From assembly GCA_029335935.2 (NCBI GenBank), contig JARJMV020000236.1:1-7384 (forward strand): a stretch of 7,384 bases of DNA, given 5' to 3'. The translations under genes were made by a program, and so were the position numbers. This stretch comes from a bacterium. Lineage in GTDB: Bacteria > Armatimonadota > Fimbriimonadia > Fimbriimonadales > GBS-DC. Below the pieces are notes generated by a model that was given only the letters and a program-made list of their open reading frames with translations, did no database searches and had not been told where the DNA came from. Shown one piece after another: positions 1 to 4,133 of this stretch (its first letter is position 1; the number at the start of each line of letters is the position of its first letter).

Positions 1-454
1 GAACGCCCGCATAGGTTCGATCCGCTACACGCCATTCGCGTCGAAGCAAGTCGGGGTCTAACATCTTGTCGCGGGCGAGTTGCTCTAGACTGCAACCTAC
101 GAACGCAAACTGGTCTTGCTCGCGCGGTTCGGGCTCTGTCACGGTTTCGCGCGAAGCAGGGCGTTCCGAACGGCGCGGGTTCGGGCGGTCCAAGCCTGCA
201 AGGCGCCGCAGTTCACGCAGGATTTCGCGCGAATCGCAACCCGCATGGCAGTGAACGAGAAGCTCGCCATCGGGCGATTCACTGATGGAGAGGCTTGGGT
301 TCAGGTCGCCCCTGCCGCGCCCATGACTGGGTAGGGGGCATGAGGCAATCCATTCGCCATCGCGGAGGCGCCTGGCGTTGTGCAGGTAGGGTATAATCCC
401 AGCCAGCGTTAGCGCCCTCGCTTCTCGCGTTTGCGGGGGGCGGGGGTTTCTCAT
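1..454 (-). CDS. CHC2-like zinc-finger primase-related protein (partial, 5' part only)
   Basis: From ATG at 454 the frame stays open for 151 codons to the window edge, so the C-terminal part is missing. Residues 35-73 form a primase-type zinc ribbon: W35, C39-P-x3-H44, then N52-P-S-L-S-I57, then H68-C-H-A-G-C73. The likely zinc ligands are C39, H44, C69 and C73. This CPxxxH...NPSLSI...HCHAGC pattern is characteristic of DnaG-like and phage or plasmid primase N-terminal domains that bind template DNA. An Arg/Pro/Glu-rich linker follows (about 86-112), then a helical stretch. The catalytic domain (Toprim, AEP or a helicase fusion) would lie outside the window. The start overlaps the stop of the preceding 63-residue gene as ATGA and has a perfect AGGAGG 7 nt upstream, so the two genes are translationally coupled. 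A role in replication of the element is inferred. Confidence 0.82.
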   Translation of the reverse strand, partial: MRNPRPPQTREARALTLAGIIPYLHNARRLRDGEWIASCPLPSHGRGRGDLNPSLSISESPDGELLVHCHAGCDSREILRELRRLAGLDRPNPRRSERPASRETVTEPEPREQDQFAFVGCSLEQLARDKMLDPDLLRREWRVADRTYAGV

Positions 455-642
455 TTTCCCACCTCCTCTTGGCGCGGTTCAGGTTGTTGTTCAGCGGGTT
501 GTGGAGCGAGTTCGGCTCCCAATACCTCACGCAGGATGGCGCGAACTTCCCATAACGGCTTGCGAGAGTTGCGCATGGCACGCTTGCGCAGTACCTCTCG
601 CAGCTCGGGCTCAGGCAATAATGCTTTCAAGCTCAAGCTCAT
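451..642 (-). CDS. Small 63-residue basic helical protein, function unknown
   Basis: Not recognised. Residues 8-43 are predicted helical and rich in Arg, Lys, Glu and Leu (for example LREVLRKRAMRNSRK). The tail from about 45 to 63 is Pro/Gln/Glu-rich and probably disordered. There is no signal peptide or membrane segment. The start ATG at 642 has AGGTG 5 nt upstream. The stop overlaps the primase-like start by 4 nt (ATGA), which supports real translation and co-expression with it. Size, charge and position between a DNA-binding-type protein and a primase suggest a small nucleic-acid-binding or replication accessory protein, but that is inference from context only. It could equally be a regulator of the downstream gene. 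Confidence 0.7.
   Translation of the reverse strand: MSLSLKALLPEPELREVLRKRAMRNSRKPLWEVRAILREVLGAELAPQPAEQQPEPRQEEVGK
462..467 (-). promoter_or_regulatory. Shine-Dalgarno sequence of the primase-like gene
   Basis: Reading on the minus strand, AGGAGG is followed by 7 nt and then ATG at 454. The site lies inside the last codons of the upstream 63-residue gene. It fixes the start of the primase-like gene and supports its reality despite its truncation by the window edge. Confidence 0.85.
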
Positions 643-644
643 AC

Positions 645-687
645 TCTCACCTGCCTGAGATTTTCCTGATGGGAATGAGGTGAAAAT
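645..687 (-). promoter_or_regulatory. Two adjacent small dyads in the leader of the 63-residue gene
   Basis: In the 65-bp gap between the AT-hook gene and the 63-residue gene there are two inverted repeats. One has 5-bp arms (645-649 and 656-660) with a 6-nt loop, and part of the Shine-Dalgarno sequence lies in its loop and 3' arm. The other has perfect 6-bp arms ATTTTC and GAAAAT (660-665 and 682-687) with a 16-nt spacer. They could be an operator or a weak translational control structure. Arms this short can arise by chance, and no convincing -10/-35 pair was found here. Confidence 0.3.
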
Positions 688-707
688 ATGACCTTTAGAG
701 TTTGGGG

Positions 708-1547
708 CTAAGAATCAGCTGATTTTTTGGGGCGTCCACGCTTTCGCTTGAGGGTTTCAGGGGGGAACTCCAGCTCACGGAGCCAATAACTGCATTCGCG
801 AATGATTACTCGTGTGTCGCGCCATTCGCCGCGCCTTGCAATCTCCATCTGAATCTCTACATCAGGCAACTGTTTGACAAGCCTCAGGTAGAGCATTCGC
901 GCTACATCTTGCAGGTAGTCTTCACTGAGTTGACGGTTTCTGAACCTTTTCGGCGTCAGGCGCGGGCGAATCGCCTGCAGGCAAGCCTCATAGTAGCGCA
1001 TAGCAAGCAATAGCACTTGCAGTTCCAGTTCGTGCCCTGCGAGTTCAGGGAATCGCTGTTGCGCTTCGGGTAGAAGTTTGGGTTCCTGCCCTCGCAAGGC
1101 GTTCAGGTAGGCTTCTCTCTGCTTCACATCAGGCAGTGCCTCTACTTGCTGGAGCAGGTTTGCAAAGTTGCGCTCTTGCAGGAGCAGGAGTTTCACCCGC
1201 GCGAGGTAGGCTTCGCGAGTTTCTGCACTTGGCTCTGCTTGGGGTAGCCCCTGCAGAGGCTTTTCGGATGTTTCAGGCTCCACCATCACGCCTTCAGGCG
1301 TGATGATTGCGAACCCTGAAAGTTCCAGCGCAGGAATCTTCTCTTGGAGGCGTTGTAGGGTAGGCTCCTCACTTTCGCGTGAGGCGTCCAGCAGGAGCCT
1401 GCGTAGGGTTCGTGGCAATCGCCATCTCTGCTCCAAGCAGGCGAAGTCCAGTTCCCCTCGCCTGACTGATTGCCAATCCTGCTGGAACCCTGAATCTGCC
1501 CAAAGCAGGCGAAGGTACTCGCGAAGTAGGTATTGCTGTGCATTCAT
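708..1547 (-). CDS. Element-encoded helical protein with C-terminal AT-hook, function unknown
   Basis: About 279 residues from ATG at 1547, or 282 from an in-frame GTG at 1556. Numbering below is from the GTG. The fold is not recognised. Residues 1-80 are helical and rich in Leu and Arg. Residues 92-112 look like a Pro/Glu-rich linker. Residues 113-265 are mostly helical with aromatic patches. The C-terminus carries K270-R-K-R-G-R-P-K-K278, an AT-hook-type minor-groove DNA-binding motif with an RGRP core. Two segments resemble each other (LPDVK near 141 and LPDVE near 230, each followed by a helix and RG; REAYL occurs at 115 and 148), hinting at an internal duplication. The start is ambiguous: AGGAG lies only 1 nt before the ATG, GAAGGG lies 10 nt before the ATG, and the same GAAGGG is 1 nt before the GTG. 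Position between recombinase and primase suggests a replication or partition factor, a regulator or an excision accessory protein. This is inference. Confidence 0.8.
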   Translation of the reverse strand: MNAQQYLLREYLRLLWADSGFQQDWQSVRRGELDFACLEQRWRLPRTLRRLLLDASRESEEPTLQRLQEKIPALELSGFAIITPEGVMVEPETSEKPLQGLPQAEPSAETREAYLARVKLLLLQERNFANLLQQVEALPDVKQREAYLNALRGQEPKLLPEAQQRFPELAGHELELQVLLLAMRYYEACLQAIRPRLTPKRFRNRQLSEDYLQDVARMLYLRLVKQLPDVEIQMEIARRGEWRDTRVIIRECSYWLRELEFPPETLKRKRGRPKKSADS

Positions 1548-1553
1548 ACTCCT

Positions 1554-1613
1554 CACACCCTTCTAAGCCCTCCACCCTGCCTGAAGGGTGTGCAAAGGCA
1601 GGGTAGGAGGGCT
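1554..1613 (-). promoter_or_regulatory. Interleaved inverted repeats: possible RNA switch before the AT-hook gene
   Basis: On the minus strand, 10 nt past the recombinase stop, the arms 1613-1596 and 1582-1566 form a 17-bp G+C-rich stem with one bulged base (position 1605) and a 13-nt loop. Ten loop bases (1592-1583, CACACCCTTC) are perfectly complementary to 1563-1554 (GAAGGGTGTG), immediately 3' of the stem. That target includes the candidate Shine-Dalgarno GAAGGG and the GTG start of the AT-hook gene. The two pairings cannot easily coexist, because only 2 nt would have to span the 17-bp stem. Alternative structures are therefore expected: one exposing and one masking the initiation region. 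No U-tract follows, so a simple intrinsic terminator is less likely. A DNA-level protein-binding site is the alternative. Confidence 0.6.
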
Positions 1614-1622
1614 ACCTATAGT

Positions 1623-2570
1623 TTACCTGCTCTCGCGCGGTTTCCTGTTGTGGAGCAAGGTATTCACAGGGCTATACTGTCGATGGGCTTCTCGCAAGTC
1701 CGATTCCAGCAGGGGTAAGTAGTGCTTCACCAATACACTCACGCTGGAGTGTCCGAGCATTTTCTGCAGGCGAGCGAGGTCTAAGCCTGAACGCAAGCTC
1801 CAAACGGCGTGCGTTCGCCTGAATACATGCGCTCCTAAGGGGCTTATGCCTGTTCGCTTGCCGATTTTCTCTATGACTTCGAGCATGCCCCATAGGGTGA
1901 GTGCGCCTCGCTTACCCCACCAGAGAGGCTGGTTCGGTTCAGGCTTGAACGGGCAGGAGTTCAAGTACCTGCGCAGGGCGAGGCGGGTTGCAGGGCTGAG
2001 AAACAGCGGGCGTTGTTTACCGCCTTTCCCCTGAACCCATACCGTTTCGCGGTTCGCGCTCTCTACCGTGAGGCTATGGACCTCGCTGGCTCTCGCGCCT
2101 GTGTCCAATAGCACGAGTAGGAGTGCTTTGTCTCGCAAGCGCGTCCAGTGTTTGCCCTCGCAGGCGTTTAGCAGGGCGTCCACCTGCTCAGGCGTCAGGC
2201 AGGGCTTGACGGCATAGCGCAGTTTGGGGGCTTCCGCTTTCGCGAAGGCGTCGTGTGCCACCAGTTCCTCACGCAGTGCCCATCTCCAGAAAGTGCGTGG
2301 CTTTCTCCAATCGTGGTGGAGTTGTGCAGGGCTGACGCCTTGCGCTTGCCTGTGAATCAGCCACTTGCGAATATGCAAGGCTTGCACCTCTTCAAGAGAG
2401 GTGATGCCTTGCGCTTCAAGGAAGCGAATAAACGCGCCAACTTCGCTTCGGTAGCCTCGGATGGTCTTAGGCGAGGCTTGACGGGCTTGTAGGCTCTCCA
2501 GCCATAACTCGAAGGCTTCCCTAAGGGGTGTGTAAGTGTCCACAACCGTAAAGTGGTGGGTTTGTGCCAT
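1623..2570 (-). CDS. Tyrosine recombinase / integrase (phage integrase family)
   Basis: Catalyses site-specific DNA strand exchange, here probably integration and excision of the element at the tRNA. Numbered from the upstream TTG (323 residues; subtract 8 for the preferred ATG), residues about 21-115 form a SAM-like core-binding N-terminal domain (SPKTIRGYRSEV...). The catalytic domain runs from about 132 to 300. The full active-site set is visible: R168 in TGARASEV, K190 in GKGGKQR, H256-x-x-R259 in HVFRR, H282 in LGHSS, and nucleophile Y292 in KHYLPL. Length and motifs match XerC/D-type or phage integrases, and the enzyme looks intact. The ATG at 2570 is preferred because AAGG lies 6 nt upstream; the TTG at 2594 has no Shine-Dalgarno. 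The gene begins 67 bp from the 3' end of a tRNA gene, which argues for an element integrase rather than the housekeeping dimer-resolution enzyme. No convincing promoter was found in that 67-bp gap. Confidence 0.93.
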   Translation of the reverse strand: MAQTHHFTVVDTYTPLREAFELWLESLQARQASPKTIRGYRSEVGAFIRFLEAQGITSLEEVQALHIRKWLIHRQAQGVSPAQLHHDWRKPRTFWRWALREELVAHDAFAKAEAPKLRYAVKPCLTPEQVDALLNACEGKHWTRLRDKALLLVLLDTGARASEVHSLTVESANRETVWVQGKGGKQRPLFLSPATRLALRRYLNSCPFKPEPNQPLWWGKRGALTLWGMLEVIEKIGKRTGISPLGAHVFRRTHAVWSLRSGLDLARLQKMLGHSSVSVLVKHYLPLLESDLREAHRQYSPVNTLLHNRKPRESR

Positions 2571-2589
2571 AGCATGCCTTGAGGGGTTC

Positions 2590-2603
2590 CACAACAGGTT
2601 GTG
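2590..2603. promoter_or_regulatory. Short dyad between tRNA and integrase gene
   Basis: CACAAC-AG-GTTGTG is a perfect 6-bp inverted repeat with a 2-bp spacer, lying 20 bp upstream of the integrase ATG and 35 bp from the tRNA 3' end. Its position suits an integrase arm-binding site or an operator for the integrase. The assignment is speculative because 6-bp arms are short. Confidence 0.25.
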
Positions 2604-2637
2604 CGCAAGTTGGCTTTCAAAGGCGTTGGGGTACTAC

Positions 2638-2665
2638 TGGAGCCGACGGGGGGATTCGAACCCCC
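2638..2665 (-). other. Predicted attachment site (tRNA-Thr 3' end)
   Basis: The T-arm, acceptor 3' strand and CCA of the tRNA face the integrase gene. Tyrosine integrases commonly use this tRNA segment as attB and rebuild the tRNA with an identical element-borne copy. The exact core cannot be defined because the second copy lies outside the window; the core could extend as far as the anticodon loop. The extent given is only a plausible minimum. Confidence 0.5.
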
Positions 2666-2712
2666 GACCTTCCACTTACAAGGCGGTTGCTCTACCGCTG
2701 AGCTACGTCGGC
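2638..2712 (-). tRNA. tRNA-Thr (anticodon UGU)
   Basis: The full cloverleaf can be drawn. The acceptor GCCGACG pairs with CGTCGGC. The D-arm is GCTC/GAGC with an AGCGGTA loop. The anticodon loop CTTGTAA gives anticodon TGT, which reads ACA. The variable loop is AGGTC. The T-arm is GGGGG-TTCGAAT-CCCCC. The discriminator is T73, and the CCA end is encoded in the DNA. The anticodon stem ACCGC/GTGGA contains an A27-A43 mismatch and a G30-T40 wobble, so it is weaker than the very G+C-rich T-arm. The gene is the likely integration target of the adjacent element and has its own upstream promoter. Open frames that cross it on both strands are spurious. Confidence 0.96.
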
Positions 2713-2724
2713 GCACCAGCATTT

Positions 2725-2754
2725 AATATACCCGATGGCACACGCTATCGTCAA
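2725..2754 (-). promoter_or_regulatory. Sigma70-type promoter of the tRNA-Thr gene
   Basis: On the minus strand, TTGACG (2754-2749) and TATATT (2730-2725) are separated by 18 bp. The -10 box ends 12 bp before the mature tRNA 5' end, the usual spacing for a tRNA gene with a very short leader. It sits in the 58-bp gap after the oxidoreductase stop, so the tRNA need not depend on read-through. Confidence 0.78.
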
Positions 2755-2770
2755 GGCGTTTTGCGCTTGT

Positions 2771-4054
2771 TTACCATTCCCAGCCTTTGCGGTAGGGCAT
2801 GCGCACATACTCGTCTGCCTTGCGTGTGTTGGTTACGCGCCCGGCATCGGCGTCCCAGTAGATTTTTTCGCCTGCGCGAAACGCCACATTCCCCAACAGC
2901 ACGGCTTCGGTGAGCGTCGTCGCGTACTCGAAGTTGCTGTAGGTGGGGCTGCCCGTTTTACAGGCCAAAATCCATTCTTCGTGGTGTCCGGGCGAGGTAG
3001 GGAGGGTGCGCGTCTTGAGTTCGAAGCCTTCGAACGGCTCTTTGGGGTGTAGGCGGTACTCGCGTGCGTGGATGAAGTAGAGTGCGCCTTTCTCGCCGAC
3101 GCAGATAACGCCGTTTGGTGCAAGGCTCTGTGCGCCCACTAAAGCGGGGTCGGGCTTCAGACCGCCGTCGTACCAGTGGAGCTTCACAGGTGGTTGATTG
3201 CCTCGTGCGGGGAACTCGTAAATCGCGCGGCTCGCTTTCGGACCCGTTTCGGGCATTCGGGGTGAACCTTCCATCTCCACGCTGAGGGGCAAGCCCAAAT
3301 CCAGCGCCCAGTAGGCAGTATCGATGATATGGCAACCCATGTCGCCCAGCGCACCCGTGCCGAAATCCCACCAGCCGCGCCATGCGAACGGATGATAGCC
3401 GTCGTGATAGGGGCGTTCGGGTGCGGGTCCCAGCCAGAAGTCCCAAAAAAGGTGTGGGGGTACAGGCTTGCTCCCTTGGGGGCGCTCCATGCCTTGAGGC
3501 CAGATGGGGCGGTCGCTCCATGCATGAACCTCGCGCACCGCGCCGATGACGCCTGAGCGGATGACTTCGACCGTGATGCGCAACGGTTCGCTGGAGTGCG
3601 CCTGATTGCCCATCTGCGTAGCGACTTTAGCGCGTCGCGCCGCCTCGCGTACCTGTCGCGCCTCCCACGGCGTGTGTACCAGCGGCTTCTCGCAATAGAC
3701 ATGCTTGCCCAACTGCAGCGCCATCATCATTGGCAGGGCGTGCGTGTGGTCGGGCGTGCTAATCACCACCGCATCGATATCTTTCTGGAGCTCCAGCATC
3801 CGACGATAGTCCGTCCACAGTCGCGCGTTCGGGAACACTTTGGCGGCGTTGCCGAGATGGTTCAAATCCACATCGCAGAGTGCGACGATGTTCTCGTTCG
3901 TGAAGTTGCGCAGGTTGTCCCAGCCGCGCCCGCCGACGCCAATCGCCGCGATGTTCAGCTTCTCGCTGGGCGCACGACCCTTCGCCCAGCCCTTCAGCAC
4001 GAGCAAGCCCATGCCCGCCGTCAACCCATGTTTCAGAAACTCACGCCGTGTCAT
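2771..4054 (-). CDS. Tat-exported Gfo/Idh/MocA-family NAD(P)-dependent oxidoreductase
   Basis: A 427-residue protein of the Gfo/Idh/MocA family, whose members oxidise or epimerise sugars, inositols and related compounds with NAD(P) or tightly bound cofactor. The N-terminus T2-R-R-E-F-L-K8, followed by a hydrophobic stretch (11-20), matches the twin-arginine export signal, so it is probably exported folded with cofactor. The Rossmann domain starts at about 33 with G39-V-G-G-R-G44. PDHTHA (101-106) and C121-E-K-P124 are the family's conserved nucleotide and substrate-site motifs. GDMGCHIID (237-245) supplies the usual active-site His/Asp region. The C-terminus ending in YRKGWEW is like exported homologues in Planctomycetota and Bacteroidota. 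ATG at 4054 is the only start keeping the RR motif near the terminus. No Shine-Dalgarno precedes it (…CTTAACAACATG). It is divergent from the secreted propeller gene. Substrate unknown. Confidence 0.92.
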   Translation of the reverse strand: MTRREFLKHGLTAGMGLLVLKGWAKGRAPSEKLNIAAIGVGGRGWDNLRNFTNENIVALCDVDLNHLGNAAKVFPNARLWTDYRRMLELQKDIDAVVISTPDHTHALPMMMALQLGKHVYCEKPLVHTPWEARQVREAARRAKVATQMGNQAHSSEPLRITVEVIRSGVIGAVREVHAWSDRPIWPQGMERPQGSKPVPPHLFWDFWLGPAPERPYHDGYHPFAWRGWWDFGTGALGDMGCHIIDTAYWALDLGLPLSVEMEGSPRMPETGPKASRAIYEFPARGNQPPVKLHWYDGGLKPDPALVGAQSLAPNGVICVGEKGALYFIHAREYRLHPKEPFEGFELKTRTLPTSPGHHEEWILACKTGSPTYSNFEYATTLTEAVLLGNVAFRAGEKIYWDADAGRVTNTRKADEYVRMPYRKGWEW

Positions 4055-4081
4055 GTTGTTAAGCTTTGAAGTCGCCGCGTC

Positions 4082-4106
4082 GATTCCTGCCCAATTCGTA
4101 GGAATC
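4082..4106. promoter_or_regulatory. Dyad in the divergent intergenic region (possible shared operator)
   Basis: A perfect 7-bp inverted repeat, GATTCCT and AGGAATC, with an 11-bp spacer lies near the middle of the 79-bp region between the two divergent start codons (4054 and 4134). The half-site spacing, roughly 1.7 to 1.8 helical turns centre to centre, would suit a dimeric regulator acting on both genes. No clear -10/-35 pair was identified in either direction, so the promoters themselves remain unplaced. Confidence 0.4.
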
Positions 4107-4133
4107 TCCGATTACAGCGCGAAATAACCTCCT

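Larger units (their letters stand above)
1..2640 (-). mobile_element. Integrative element (one end) inserted at a tRNA-Thr gene
   Basis: Four co-directional minus-strand genes start next to the 3' end of a tRNA gene: a tyrosine recombinase, an AT-hook protein, a small basic protein and a zinc-finger primase-like protein. A recombinase gene beside the 3' end of a tRNA, followed by replication genes, is the standard arrangement of tRNA-targeted prophages, satellites and integrative plasmids. The right boundary is inferred to be the tRNA 3' end. The left boundary, and the expected direct repeat of the tRNA 3' segment, lie beyond position 1. No capsid, conjugation or resistance gene is visible, so the class of element is undecided. 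Confidence 0.75.

Noticed and set aside
279..581. 100-codon minus-strand open frame overlapping the primase-like and 63-residue genes
   Set aside because: It is a different frame from the zinc-ribbon reading. The primase frame has motif, Shine-Dalgarno and overlap support, and this one has none.
2571..2594. TTG start giving eight extra integrase residues
   Set aside because: No Shine-Dalgarno lies before the TTG, whereas ATG at 2570 has AAGG 6 nt upstream. The extra residues match no known integrase feature.
1643..2598. 11-bp inverted repeat TCCACAACAGG flanking the integrase gene
   Set aside because: One copy is within integrase codons near the C-terminus (LLHNRK). Several 11-bp matches are expected by chance in a window this size, so it is not evidence for attachment or transposon ends.
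2357..2722. Open frame on the minus strand through the tRNA into the integrase gene (121 codons)
   Set aside because: It starts by translating the tRNA itself (SSAVEQPPCKWKVGGSNPPVG) and then runs out of frame through the integrase N-terminus.
2536..2913. Open frame on the plus strand across the tRNA (125 codons)
   Set aside because: Its centre is simply translation of the antisense of the tRNA (RGDSNPRPSTYKAVALPL), a well-known annotation artefact. The ends overlap real genes in the opposite orientation.
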